A DNA stretch of 64,000 nt from Phosphuga atrata (Eukaryota > Arthropoda > Insecta > Coleoptera > Silphidae). Below, piece by piece: positions 1-10,514 of this stretch (position 1 is its first letter; each line of letters opens with the position of its first letter). The notes below the pieces were generated by a model. That model did no database searches, was not told the DNA's origin, and worked only from the letters and a program-made list of their open reading frames with translations. A program made the translations under genes and the position numbers. Location of the stretch: assembly GCA_944588485.1 (NCBI GenBank), contig CALYMW010000255.1, positions 806,001 through 870,000 of the forward strand. The letters are read 5' to 3'.

Positions 1-1842
1 CCTGCATAGTTTGCCGATACCGTATATCTCAAAGCTTCGATGTCTATTATTATATGATATCCGCCATTTGAGGTTACGAACTTTTTATTTCCACAACTAT
101 GACAGGTTAAATTATGTCCACAATCATACTTATTCAAACTCTCTTGTATACCCCATAAACCATTCTTATATAGTGGCATAAGATTACTTCCTAAAGTTAT
201 GCGAGTCGTTACTTTATTTTTATTATTGCAGGTTACGCAATTTTTTTTGGGAAACAGATGGTTCATCATCGAGTAAATAATCAATAAGATTTGCTACGTT
301 CATCGTACAGTCCATTATATTATCGTCCAATATATCCCTTCGTTTAATTTTGAATAAAAGCTCAGCTCTAATTTTATATATATAATTACTAACTCCTTTC
401 GTTGTCAATATTTTGACAATGTCGTAAACTCTACAAGTTTTGTTAGAAGCGATGTAATTATGGTAATTACCCACTGGGCTATGGCCACTGGGCTATTACA
501 AATCCAGCACAAAGACAATGAATTGCACATGCATCAAAAGCACAGGTATTTGCTATTTTGAGTAATCTATTTTCTACTTCGATTGGTTTCAAATGATTAC
601 CATTGATTAGTAGTGTCAATTTTAATAATATTTTTGGTCGCTGATGAATATTTTGAATATCCAGTAACGGTGTAAGATAAGTTCCTCTTCTTTTTTTTTT
701 TTTAGCAATCCACCCCATTCATCAACATGACTTAAACGAGAATATGGATTCGACTCTTTCAGAATTCGTGGTAATTTATTTGTTGGTGATTTACAATTAG
801 AATTTTGTGACAAATTTAACTTTATCTTTTTAATCGATGGTTCATTGTCTAAACATTTTTTCGACTTCTTACGGCCATGATATGGAGACAATTTAAATTT
901 TGACTTTTTAATCACTGGTTTATCTAATAGTTTCTTTGAAACCAGCTTATCACAATTGTCATCGATAAAAATTAACGGCTCATAAATGCATGATTCTAGG
1001 TCGAATGAAGCATTTAATGAATTATTTGATTCAAGGTGATTATTTCCAGTTGAAGAAATTTTTGATGACCAAGTTGTTTCAGTTTCATTTAATCTATGGT
1101 TTGATTCTCTTGTTGCATTGTCTCTCACATGTAGTTTAGTATCATCTTTTAAATTAGATAACTCAACTGAATTTATTTCTATTCTATTTAATTGTACTAC
1201 TTTAATACAACTTTTAGAACTAACCGATAACTCGTCAAAATCCATCATAGTAAGGTTATCTGTATTAATATTAGGACTTTCTGTTACCTTATTATCCAAA
1301 TCAAAGTTATTATCATGTGTATTTGAACAGTTTAACAGTTCATGTGACGGAAAGTTAATAGAAGATACATTCAAAACATCTGTAAGTTGACTGGAAAAAG
1401 AATTATTTTTATTGAATGATGGTATCATAGTTTTAGCAGCTGCTGTTAGTTTCATGTAACCTGATAGTGCTCTTAGAAGTTTTGTAATTACCAGTAATAT
1501 ATTGATCGTCTTTTTATTCTTAAATATTAACTTTTTAATGTCTTTGAAGAATGCTTCACTTCTTGCTGACGAAGCAGTAATAGCAAGTTTGAAACTAGTT
1601 TGGCCGCACTCGTTATATAAAGCAGGCATTAAAGCTGTCCATAAAAGAAAACGTTTAGCTAATTTCAGTAAATGAGGTACAAAATCCGGGCAATAGTATG
1701 TATTTTTGGTCGTGCCTGTACTGTTTATGCACAATTTTTGATTAACTAAATCCGAAAATTTATGAATTAATGAGTTTTGATCTAATAATGCTGTCATCAT
1801 CATCTGTTTCAGTAGTTGAAAAATCGACAAATATCTCACCAT
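1..1842 (-). pseudogene. Frameshifted orphan transposon-like protein with C-terminal zinc-ribbon-like segment
   Basis: Three minus-strand reading frames follow one another and read as one decayed protein. The first (1842 to 622) contains SSARSEAFFKDIKKLIF, a pattern I recall from repeated, unnamed insect proteins, followed by a long Ser/Asn-rich linker. The second (718 to 479) is entered through a frameshift in the poly-T run near 691-703 and contains GNHLKPI and NTCAFDA. The third (474 to 223) continues to a second frameshift at the T run near 241-248, after which another frame reaches the window edge with CVTC, then CGHNLTCHSCG, a likely zinc-binding cluster. Cys in NTCAFDA could be a peptidase-type nucleophile, but that is speculation. 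Upstream parts of the protein and any terminal repeats are not visible. It probably belongs to a mobile or multicopy family because it abuts the gypsy remnant directly. Function unknown. Confidence 0.5.
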
Positions 1843-1962
1843 CTGGCAAATCAGGACTATCCAATAATTCTAATAAATAATTGTAATATTACTAACACTA
1901 ATTGTTTTTTATGAAAATCGTTAAAAGTACATAAAAGTACATTCAATTGAATTGTTTGTACC

Positions 1963-2211
1963 TTGATTTATTTACCACAAAATACTTACTTAAAATTTTA
2001 CTTATTTAAATTCCATAAAACATTTCACGGTTTGTTAGGTTTAGACAGTTTAAAATTCCTTCAAGGAAATTTAGATTTCGAAAACGGATTATTAATAACC
2101 CCATATGCAAACATTAAATTAGAGTATCATCAAATCAAAAACAAATTTAACGAATTTAATCACAGTTCAACCACGATCAGAACAAGTTATAGAAATTATA
2201 ACGTCAATTAA
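1963..2211 (+). pseudogene. Gypsy aspartic protease region, remnant
   Basis: An open stretch contains HGLLGLDSLK followed by ITPYANIKL, the pattern that follows the aspartic protease active site in Ty3/gypsy polyproteins. The catalytic DTG/DSG part is upstream of the truncation and is not present. From 2212 to about 2560 the protein continues in broken frames (segments such as ISLDLTEPIY) with stops, representing the protease-reverse transcriptase linker. The truncated left end lies about 100 bp from the orphan pseudogene. Confidence 0.6.
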
Positions 2212-2559
2212 AAATGGAGAAATCATAATCCCTTATCAAAAAATATATAATTGCGAAATTGCTGAAAGTATTAGTGTTGCACAAAATGGAAAAGCTAAAA
2301 CCACAATTTTAAATAATTCTGAACAAATAATTTCTTTAGATTTAACAGAACCCATTTACATCTAACATTTTAATGAAAACGAAATAAAAAAAATTTATAT
2401 ACACAATTTTGATGAATCCCCAAAACCCACACTTGATATATCTAGAATAAGAACCGGTCATTTAATTGTAGAAAAATATTGTATTTAAAAATTATGTAAA
2501 GAATTTGGTGATATATTTTAGCAAGAAAATGAACCTTTATCATTCACAAATGCAATTAA

Positions 2560-3012
2560 ACATTCTATAAAAACCAGTGATGAAGAAGCAATTTACACAA
2601 AAATGTATAGATACCCCTTCATACATAAACCCGAAGTTGAAAGCCAAATAAAAAATATGTTAGACCAGAATATTATTAGACCCAGTAATTCCCCCTGGTC
2701 ATCCACAATTTGGGTAGTACCCAAAAAACTTGATGCATCTGGCAAACGAAAATGGCGCGTTGTTGTTGACTACCGAAAATTAAATGAAAAAACTATTGAT
2801 GATCGCTATCCATTACCCAATATAACTGACCTTTTAAACAAACTTGGAAAATGTCAATACTTTACAACTTTAAATTTAGCTAGTGGATTTCACCAGATTT
2901 AGGTGGATCCTAAGGACATACAAAAAACAGCATTTAATACAGAAAACATACATTACGAATACCTTAGAATGCTCTTTGGACTAAAAAATGCACCCGCAAC
3001 CTTTCAAAGAAT
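2560..3012 (+). pseudogene. Gypsy reverse transcriptase, N-terminal half
   Basis: The translation shows the gypsy finger/palm start: DQNIIRPSNSPWSS, VVPKKLDASGKRKWR, VVVDYRKLN and DRYPLP, then LASGFHQI. A stop (TAG at 2900) replaces the next codon, after which FGLKNAPATFQRI continues in frame. The sequence ends abruptly at 3012, where a nested insertion begins; the rest of the domain resumes at 10524. The first catalytic Asp region (usually TLDLASGFHQ) reads TLNLASGFHQ, so the usual Asp is Asn. Confidence 0.85.
3004..3012 (+). repeat. 9-bp target-site duplication, left copy
   Basis: TCAAAGAAT at 3004-3012 is repeated exactly at 10515-10523. The two copies bracket everything that interrupts the gypsy reverse transcriptase, and the gypsy protein resumes directly after the right copy. 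Confidence 0.8.
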
Positions 3013-4506
3013 TCGAATGTTAAATGTTCGAATGTTGGCGATCATCATTGCAATCTGGATTTTATTTGCGGCTGTTCTAAATAATTCTGTTGTTGTTGAA
3101 TTGAACCATTGCCTCAGTTTCTTCATCCAAGATATCCTTATTCTGCCTGGTCCTCTGCGTCCTATTACTTTGCCCTGCAGTATGAGCTGCAGCAGTCGAT
3201 ATCGTTCTCCGTTTCTCATTATATGACCGAAGTATTCTAGTTTACGTTTTTTGATGGTAAACAGTAACTCTGGTTCCTTCTTCATTTTTCTTAGTACCTC
3301 GATGTTCGCAACTTTATCCGTCCAATTAATATTTAGCAAGCGTCTATAAAGCCATATTTCAAATGCCTCTAATTTCTTGCAGGATGCTTCAGTTAAGGTT
3401 CACGACTCAACACCATATAAAAGTATGGAGAAAATATAGCATCTAATATATCTCATATTGATGTTCAGTGAGAGATCATGACTGCTAAATAGTTTATTCA
3501 TTTTTATAAATGCGGCTCTGGCTATTTTGATTCTTCTCCTTATCTCCAGCGAGTGGTCCCATTGGTCATTTACCATGCAACCAAGATATGTAGTTGTTGC
3601 GACACGTTCGACCATTGTACCGTCGATAAAGAGTTGGCCGGGTGGTGCTTGGACCTTACTTATTACCATATATTTTGTTTTGTAGATATTCAGTAAGAGA
3701 CCATATTCTTTACTAGAGGCTACTACTACCAACATCAACCGCTGAAGACCCTTGAGACTATCCGCGAAGACTACCGTATCATCGGCATATCTGATGTTAT
3801 TAATTATTTCACCATTAACCACGACTCCCTCGTTGATATTTAAGAGTGTTTCTTTACATATTTCTTCAGAGTAGATGTTAAATAGCAGAGGTGATAAAAC
3901 ACATCCTTGCCTTACCCCTCTCCTAATCTCAATATTGTCGGTGGTCTGGTCCTTTACATTTACCACAGCAGTCTGGTTCCAATATAAGTTGACTATTACG
4001 CGAATATCTTTTTGATCTAGTCCAATCTTCTGAAGTTTGTTGATAAGTTTATCGTGGTGTATTTTATCGAATGCTTTTCGATAATCTATGAAACAAGCGT
4101 ATATATCATAATTCACATCCCTGCATCTCTGAAACAGTACTTGGATGCAAAACAATGCTTCTCTTGTTCCTAGTGCGTTTCGGAATCCCAACTGCGTGCT
4201 GCTGATGTTTTCCTCGCATTTCTTATAGATTCTACCATGAATAATCTTCAGGAATAGTTTTAAGATATAGCTCATTAGGCTGATAGTTCGATAATCTTCG
4301 CATTTTTTCGCATTTGTTTTTTTTGGCAGTGTCACAAAGGTAGAGTTTAGCCAATCCCTTGGTATCACTCCGCTGTTGTAAATTCTATTAAATAAAGGAG
4401 TTATTACCGATATACTTTCATCGTTCAGCAGATTCAAAACTTCTGTATGCGTGTTATCTGGACCCACTGCTTTACCATCCTTGCTTTGTTTGATGGCGTT
4501 CTTCAC
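3013..4506 (-). pseudogene. RTE reverse transcriptase and C-terminal domain
   Basis: Reading leftward from 4506 there is GPDNTHTEVLNLL, LNSTFVTLPKKTNA, ACFIDYRKAFDKIHH (motif A with its Asp), RRGVRQGCVLSPLLFNIY and RYADDTVVF (intact catalytic YADD near 3780-3791). The frame closes at about 3400; the C-terminal piece at 3339-3013 contains YFGHIMRN, RYRLLQLILQGK and RISWMKKLRQW, which is highly characteristic of RTE elements. These catalytic motifs are intact, but the ORF as a whole is interrupted. Confidence 0.8.
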
Positions 4507-4800
4507 TTCACTTGTTATAATATTAGGACCAGTAGTTCCCGTAATTGTTGGTGGGTTTAATTGTCGATCATTTCCAAATAAAGTATTTATGTATTCTTTC
4601 CATATTACAAGCTTCTCCGTGACATTTGATGTTATAGTTCCGTTTTGGTCATACCCGTTTTCTAAGGGTGCCAGTTACCAGTTTCACCTTTCTACGTACG
4701 TTGAAGACATCGTCTTACTTTTCCAACTCCTCTATTTCCAAACATTCTTCATGGATCCTTTTCTCTTTTGCTTTTCTTATTAGCTGCCTAATGGTTTTGT

Positions 4801-5909
4801 TTAAATCCTTGTATTGGCTGTACTTTTGTGTCGCCTTCTTTTTTCCATGAGCCTTAGGATATCGTTAGTCATCCAGCACTTTCTACGTTTTTTCGTTATT
4901 TCGGGCTTTAGAAATTTTTCACTCGTTTTAACTATGCTGTTCTTTACCATTTCCCATTCGCTCTGAACTTCATGGTCGGAGTTTTTCTTTATTATTCTGA
5001 ATTCTATCGTTAACGCGGATCGTATTTGGTCTCTTATATAATCCTTCTTGAGTTGGGAAATATCTACTCTGTTACTATTGTTAGGTTTAAGACTACTTCT
5101 CATTTTCAGCTCTAACGTTCCGACGACGGGGTTGTGGTCTGATGATACATCTGCACCAGAGTACGTCTTGACCGATTTAAATATATTTCTGAACCTTTAA
5201 TTGACAAGAATATAGTCGATTTGGTTTACAATTTTGCTTTTCTTATCCGCGGGGGATCGCCATGTATATAGTCTACTTGGTGGAAGTTTAAAGAAAGTAC
5301 GTTTAGTTTAGTACGATATATTCTTCATCTACGCAGAACTCATATAATCTATCCCCTCTTGGGTTACTTTCACCCAGACCAAACGCGCCCACTATATCAG
5401 CTCGTTTTCCGCATCCTATTTTCGCGTTGAAATCTCCCATAATGATATTAATCTCGTTTTTCTATAGACTCTGTATTGTTTTTAGCAAATCGCTGTAAAA
5501 CTCTTCGTTCTCTTCGTCAGGTTTGTCAGAAGTTGGTGCATAAACCTGTATTAAGTTGATGTTTATTGGCGCTGTTGCTAGTTGTACCAACATTATTCGG
5601 TCAGAAACTGGTGTAAAGTTGCGTACCGCTTTTGCTGATTTTCTGATTAAGAATTATACCTACGCCGTATTGATGCCGGTTCTCATCTAACCCTGAGGAA
5701 TACTTTATACATTTTCCCACTCCTTTCCATCTCATTTCACTGATACCCATGATTTCTACTTTCATGCGCTTCATTTCTGTAATCGTGTTTTGTATATTAC
5801 CCGCTGCGAACATACTTCTCATGTTCCAAGTACTAATTATTGTAGTGGCTGACCCGGAGATTCTTAGCAGCCTCTGACCATTTAAGGTCTGCCGGGAACT
5901 AAGGCCCAT
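4801..5909 (-). pseudogene. RTE AP endonuclease domain and linker, frameshifted
   Basis: From 5909 leftward the protein starts with MGLSSRQTLNGQRL and STWNMRSMF (endonuclease motif 1), then VEIMGISEMRWKGVGK with the catalytic Glu. After a frame break near 5600 the remaining endonuclease motifs can be read in pieces: MGDFNAKIG (about 5400-5440), NQIDYILV and SDHNPVVG. The stretch 5103-4801 is the basic linker to the reverse transcriptase (WEMVKNSIVKTSEKFL, KKRRKCWMT). Domain order and spacing match the second RTE copy at 42806-45850. Confidence 0.75.
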
Positions 5910-6354
5910 TATTTGATAATTTCCACCAAATTGATGATTATACTAGGAAATTGATACATGGTAGTTTTCCGTTGCTTTCCATGCGCTGTAACCAGACCGG
6001 CTGGGATGAATATTTCATCGTCGCCCTCGTCGTCTTGATTACAGCTGTACCGATTACACGTTAATCTCCACCTATAATCATACTGGAACGCAGCTGCCCA
6101 TTCCAGGGGTGTGCTTATTTAATGGCGGCACTATTCGCCATGTCATGTTACCGTCGCCGGATTTTTGCAGTATTTACTCAAGGCAGTCGTACCCGCTGAC
6201 TACCCCTCTGCATCCTGATAGTAACACCGCTTTATGGTCGGGGATTGCATAGTGGGTATTCGCAGCTAACCTTTATATCTAAAGGCCTTTCCACTATCTG
6301 CCATCCGTGGACTCCGCTGATAGCACAAAGCTCAGCCTCACTTGAGTTAGCTTT
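5910..6354 (-). other. RTE 5' leader, noncoding
   Basis: About 445 bp upstream of the RTE start codon on the minus strand. It is GC-richer than its surroundings and has stops in all frames I checked. It ends where an AT run and an inverted-repeat segment begin. No promoter motif was identified. Confidence 0.4.
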
Positions 6355-8107
6355 TTTTATATATGAGCCGTTTATTTTGAAAGTGACCTAACTCCATTTA
6401 TGTTCGAATCGAGATATTAAAGGGTTTGCGTTGGATAAAATTTAAAAATATGGGTAACAGATAACATAGTAGAATAATGTTTAGGTGTTTCTAAGGGTGT
6501 CAAATTTATCACCCCGATTAGCCTATTTAACGTTATTTAAGAAATAATATGTTTTTCATGACTGTAAATGGACTTGGGCCACTTTCAAAATCAATGAAAA
6601 TACGTTTCCAATTTTTAAGAAAGCACAAGTCCATCCATACATAAAAAAAATTTCCTTGAAATAAAGATAAATGTATTAGTATATTACGTAACGAGAGTTG
6701 TAAGAGGGATATTACGTACGAGCGGAACAGTTACCCGCATACGACTACGACCCTCGTAGTTGCCGTACTACCCGCGTAGTGGGGAGTGCGTAATTCCGCG
6801 AGTACGTAATTGCCTTACAACGCGAGTTATGTACTATACTTTATCTACGACCACACTAATTTGTTTCTATTTAATAAGAAAAATATGTGTTTGGTGTAAC
6901 AAATTTATTTGGTAACAAATTTATTTCTTATTAGGTTATGTTTATTTAATTATCATTATTTAACGTTATAATAAACAAACAATTGTATTTTCATATATAA
7001 CTGTTACTCGACATTATTTAACTTGAAAGAAATGAAAAGAAATACATTCTTAATGGTTACATACCTTATTATTTAGTACTTATTTGGGTTAAACTGGAAT
7101 TTGAACTGGGCTCATATATATATAGGCAACCCAATGTACGAAATGTCAATTTCCGTTAGTTTGAATTGTGGCACGGGGGGGCGCTGAAGGTATACGCACA
7201 GCTCTCAACAAATCAACGAATCGTAAACCAAACGTACGTGTGTGTTATCAATCACATAAACATGCACATAACATGCGTGTGTGTTATGATGTATTTACAT
7301 AGTCCACGAACTGTACAATAATGGGCATTTACAATAGTGGTCGTAGATAAACACTCATCTTATAAAATCAAGAATGATAAATATCAGTTTTTAAATAATT
7401 TTTACATTAATATTAATATTGTTCTATTATTTATTATTCAGTCTTCTCCATTTTGTGTATGCGGGAGGGATATAAAACAATTATTGTGGGCAGGTGGTAT
7501 ACAATGTGGTATACAAAGGTGGTATACCAAAATTCTTTGCATTTGAGGTTTGTGAGTGGTTTCGTATTTTTTTGTAGTTTTTTTATTTTCACATTGAGAT
7601 TCATATTAAGATTCATAAGTTTTCTCTTGGGATATTTTAGTATATTCATATTCTCATACAGTTTTTTTGCAATTTAATTTGTTATAAACAAATTATTAAC
7701 GATTTACTAAAAATTACAATGATATATCAAGAAGCTCATATGAATCCATTAGCAAATTGAAACTGAATTTTGAAATTAAATTGTTTATAATAAATTTATT
7801 GCACATTTAGAATTCAACTGTTACTTTAATACATAACTTTAATACATATTAACATAAAGCTTACGAGATCACGTAAACTTTAATTGCATATTTTCCGCAT
7901 TTGAAACTCTCTCAATGTGACTTACGCCACTTTCATAATAAACTTTTTCATCACTTCATTAACACAGCAAATTTTGGTGTTACAAAATCTTAATGATTTT
8001 ATATATTGGTAACAATTTACTTCAGTACAAAAAGATCAAGTAAAAATCTAACTATTAAGGTTAGGTTAGGTTAAAATGGACTTAGGCCACTTTCAAAATA
8101 AACGGCT

Positions 8108-8110
<3 letters not shown>
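6355..8110. mobile_element. Noncoding segment bounded by 36-bp inverted repeats (possible MITE or non-autonomous DNA element)
   Basis: GAGCCGTTTATTTTGAAAGT at 6365 and its inverted counterpart ending at 8108 form imperfect 36-bp inverted repeats (6365-6400 and 8073-8108, about three mismatches). A third partial copy in the 8073 orientation lies at 6566-6595. The interior has no convincing coding frame; it includes a GC-rich stretch with clustered CCCGCGTAGT-like motifs at about 6700-6830 and a G-run at 7168-7183. AT-rich dinucleotides outside each end could be TA target sites. It may be one 1.7-kb element, or a 245-bp MITE (6355-6600) plus unrelated DNA. Confidence 0.4.

Positions 8111-8172
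<62 letters not shown>
8110..8172. repeat. (AT)n microsatellite
   Basis: About 60 bp of uninterrupted AT dinucleotide separates the inverted-repeat segment from the left pseudo-LTR of the Penelope-like element. Confidence 0.95.
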
Positions 8173-8177
<5 letters not shown>

Positions 8178-8457
8178 ATTTGAGGTTTTCGCGGATAGAT
8201 ACCTGTGTTGTATTGTTTTCTCGGGGATTCCGCGTTGATGCTGAGGGTTGGCTCTGAAAAGAACCGGATTCTCGACGTTTCGGCGAACTAACATTCGCCA
8301 TTCTCAAGAGATATATGCGTCCGTACGGGTCAACCGTTCGACGCATACTGAGAGCTCGTTCGTGCGATGCGACTACTTATAGCTGTCTGGCTTCGGGTCA
8401 TGCGCGTTGTGTGCGATGCTTCGGTTCGGTTGTTTGTTTGTTTTGTTGGTCGTACAT
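8173..8457 (-). repeat. PLE pseudo-LTR, left (inverted) copy
   Basis: Sequence from TTGTATTTGAGG to about CGTACATGA is the reverse complement of 10097-10347 apart from an additional outer segment of about 34 bp. It contains a hairpin followed by GAAACGTC on the minus strand, matching the hammerhead-like motif in the right copy. Confidence 0.8.
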
Positions 8458-8460
8458 GAT

Positions 8461-10224
8461 TCGATGGTCCTACCAGCTGACAAGGGAAATTGCTCTGTAG
8501 TCATGAACAGTGCTGACTATAAACAAAAAATGACCACAATCTTAGATGATCCAGCTTATCTACCCAGTACAACGGACCCCACAACCTATCTTGAGAAAAC
8601 TACCAGACAAAAGATCCTAAACTCTAGCATTGACAAGGAATCAATGAATTATCTTATACCAAGGGAGAAATCTTCACGGTGTCCCAAGATATATGGTTTA
8701 CCAAAGATCCACAAAGATGGAGCCCCACTACGACCAATAGTAAGCTCCATTGGTTCACCGGTCCAACTTCTTGCGAAACATTTAGCAAAATGTTTACAAC
8801 CATACGCAAAAGATTGTGATTCCTATGTCCGCAATGCTGAACACTTCATAGACATACTGAAAAATCACCAACTCCAGCCCGGCCACCTCCTTGTGAGCTT
8901 TGACATTGTATCTTTATTCACAAAAGTACCGGTCCCTGAGGCCTTAAACATCAAAAGATCAAAATTAAAACCAGAAAAGTATGTATCAGATCTGGCAGAA
9001 CATTGTTTAAAGAATACATACTTTAGGTACGATGGTCAAATATACAAACAAGTCCAAGGAGCACCAATGGGTTCACCTCTATCCCCAGTAATAGCCAACA
9101 TATTTCTTACAGATTTTGAAGAAAAGGCAATCTCATCAGCCACACTTAAACCTACACTCTTGTTAAGATATGTTGACGACACATTTGTAATCTGGCCCCA
9201 CGGCAGACCAGAGCTGGACAAATTCCTTAACCATCTTAACTCTCAACACGACCAAATTAAATTCACAATGGAGATAGAAAAGCATCAACAACTTCCTTTC
9301 TTGGATGTCTTGGTACAGAAGAAACCTGACGGCACTTTGAGCCACACTGTGTACCGGAAACCAACACACACAGACAGATATTTGAACGCTTCTTCGCACC
9401 ATCATCCGAAACAACTAGCATCTGTAGTCAACACTCTTACCACCCGATCCAAAAGACTAGCCGACCAGCTTAACTTACCGAAAGATTTGAGGAACTTACG
9501 AGAAGCTCTTTCTTCAAATGGATATCCAAACAGCTTAATATCCAGAGCTTTTCGTCGTACAGAGAACAGTAGCCAAAGAACTGAAGAACGACAGAAACCC
9601 GTTAGCACAGCATACCTACCATATGTTCATGGATCAACTGACAAAATCGCCAGAATACTTAAAAGACACAACATCGACACCATTTTCAAACCTAACCAGA
9701 AAATATCCTCCATGCTACGCAGCGTTAAAGACACCATCCCGTTAGAATCCCATGGAATTTACGAAATACCTTGCGGAACATGTGAACGGACCTACATTGG
9801 ACGTACCAATAGAAAAATATCTGCTAGGATTCAAGAACATGTAGTTTCAATCAGACACAGAGACAAAGTTTCATCGGCACTTGTCCAACACACAAACACT
9901 GGTCACTGGATGGACTTTAGAAATTCAAGGACTGTTGCACAGATTAGCCACGAAATGTCACGAGTATACAGAGAAGCCATAGAGATAGAAAAACGAGACT
10001 ACTGCATGAACACGAGAGACGATTCCTTGAGACTGCCCCCAGCATGGCGACCGATCATATCCACCCTCAAAATGCAATCCCAGACACCCCAGACTCATGT
10101 ACGACCAACAAAACAAACAAACAACCGAACCGAAGCATCGCACACAACGCGCATGACCCGAAGCCAGACAGCTATAAGTAGTCGCATCGCACGAACGAGC
10201 TCTCAGTATGCGTCGAACGGTTGA
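8461..10224 (+). CDS. PLE reverse transcriptase-GIY-YIG endonuclease, N-terminally truncated but open
   Basis: An uninterrupted frame of over 580 codons. It begins with VLPADKGNCSVV, a motif that lies well inside complete PLE proteins, so the usual N-terminal region is lacking; an in-frame Met exists at 8407 inside the pseudo-LTR. Reverse transcriptase motifs follow: IYGLPKIHKDG, LRPIVSS, SFDIVSLFTKVP (motif A Asp), GAPMGSPLSPVIANIF (motif B), RYVDDTFVIW (motif C, both Asp intact, about 9166-9195) and LPFLDVLV. The C-terminal GIY-YIG nuclease reads HGIYEIPCGTC then YIGRTNRKISARIQEH (about 9755-9840), with GIY, YIG and the downstream Arg and Glu-containing helix. The end of the frame runs into the right pseudo-LTR. 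The protein would make cDNA and nick target DNA; whether this copy is expressed cannot be told. Confidence 0.85.
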   Translation, partial: SMVLPADKGNCSVVMNSADYKQKMTTILDDPAYLPSTTDPTTYLEKTTRQKILNSSIDKESMNYLIPREKSSRCPKIYGLPKIHKDGAPLRPIVSSIGSPVQLLAKHLAKCLQPYAKDCDSYVRNAEHFIDILKNHQLQPGHLLVSFDIVSLFTKVPVPEALNIKRSKLKPEKYVSDLAEHCLKNTYFRYDGQIYKQVQGAPMGSPLSPVIANIFLTDFEEKAISSATLKPTLLLRYVDDTFVIWPHGRPELDKFLNHLNSQHDQIKFTMEIEKHQQLPFLDVLVQKKPDGTLSHTVYRKPTHTDRYLNASSHHHPKQLASVVNTLTTRSKRLADQLNLPKDLRNLREALSSNGYPNSLISRAFRRTENSSQRTEERQKPVSTAYLPYVHGSTDKIARILKRHNIDTIFKPNQKISSMLRSVKDTIPLESHGIYEIPCGTCERTYIGRTNRKISARIQEHVVSIRHRDKVSSALVQHTNTGHWMDFRNSRTVAQISHEMSRVYREAIEIEKRDYCMNTRDDSLRLPPAWRPIISTLKMQSQTPQTHVRPTKQTNNRTEASHTTRMTRSQTAISSRIARTSSQYASNG

Positions 10225-10347
10225 CCCGTACGGAAGCATATATCTCTTGAGAATGGCGAATGTTAGTTCGCCGAAACGTCGAGAATCCGGTTCTTTTCAG
10301 AGCCAACCCTCAGCATCAACGCGGAATCCCCGAGAAAACAATACAAC
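10097..10347 (+). repeat. PLE pseudo-LTR, right copy
   Basis: Reverse complement of the left copy at 8173-8457. The last codons of the ORF overlap its start. It ends in ACAATACAAC directly at the (TA)n tract. Related sequence forms the end of the second PLE at 25390-25680. Confidence 0.8.
10243..10284 (+). ncRNA. Hammerhead-ribozyme-like motif in PLE pseudo-LTR (core diverged)
   Basis: TCTC (10243-10246), TTGAGAA (10247-10253), a perfect 6-bp hairpin GGCGAA/TTCGCC with loop TGTTAG (10255-10272), GAAA (10273-10276), CGTC (10277-10280), then GAGA, which can pair with TCTC. This order (helix I, core, helix II, GAAA, very short helix III, GUC) is that of minimal type I hammerheads known from Penelope-like elements. 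The canonical core CUGAUGA is replaced by UUGAGAA, so activity is doubtful. An identical arrangement occurs on the minus strand at about 8272-8313, and a decayed one near 25497-25535. Confidence 0.4.

Positions 10348-10428
<81 letters not shown>
10348..10428. repeat. (TA)n microsatellite
   Basis: About 80 bp of TA dinucleotide with two TAC interruptions, adjoining the 3' end of the PLE. Confidence 0.95.
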
Positions 10429-10429
<1 letters not shown>

Positions 10430-10514
10430 CGACTGTCATTTTAATTTTGATTGGAATTTTGGACTATTTTTCCTTTTTTCAATTCTCTTTGGATTGAATT
10501 GAATAAATTTAAAA
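10429..10514. other. Short AT-rich tail between PLE/(TA)n and right target duplication
   Basis: 86 bp with no coding frame lying directly before the right copy of the 9-bp duplication. It is most simply the 5' extremity of the minus-strand RTE inserted at 3013, separated from the rest by later insertions, but no second copy is available in the window to confirm this. Confidence 0.3.

Larger units (their letters stand above)
3013..6354 (-). mobile_element. RTE-clade non-LTR retrotransposon, copy 1
   Basis: Minus-strand remains of a single-ORF LINE with an AP-type endonuclease followed by reverse transcriptase and the C-terminal segment typical of RTE elements. The 3' end adjoins the left target duplication at 3012. 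Upstream of the ORF (5910-6354) is a GC-richer 5' leader without a coding frame. The true 5' end may lie at 10514, because the matching target duplication is at 10515-10523 and the sequence at 6355-10428 looks like later insertions. Frameshifts and stops break the ORF. Confidence 0.8.
8172..10347 (+). mobile_element. Penelope-like element (PLE), copy 1, with inverted pseudo-LTRs
   Basis: A long plus-strand ORF with reverse transcriptase and GIY-YIG endonuclease is flanked by two copies of the same sequence in opposite orientation (8173-8457 and 10097-10347). This architecture is typical of Penelope-like elements. The left repeat has about 34 bp more at its outer end than the right one. Both outer ends meet (TA)n tracts. 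The repeats are nearly identical to each other and to the PLE end at 25390-25680, implying recent activity. The coding part starts at a conserved ADKG motif immediately after the left repeat, so the N-terminal region is absent. Confidence 0.85.

Noticed and set aside
1118..1390. Plus-strand 90-codon frame
   Set aside because: Antisense of the orphan pseudogene; no recognisable content.
2903..3226. Frame spanning the gypsy/RTE junction
   Set aside because: Chimeric reading from gypsy reverse transcriptase into antisense RTE sequence; not a gene.
8057..8075. TTAGG-like telomeric repeat
   Set aside because: Only about three units (GGTTAGGTTAGGTT); too short to call telomeric sequence, and such runs occur by chance in insect DNA.
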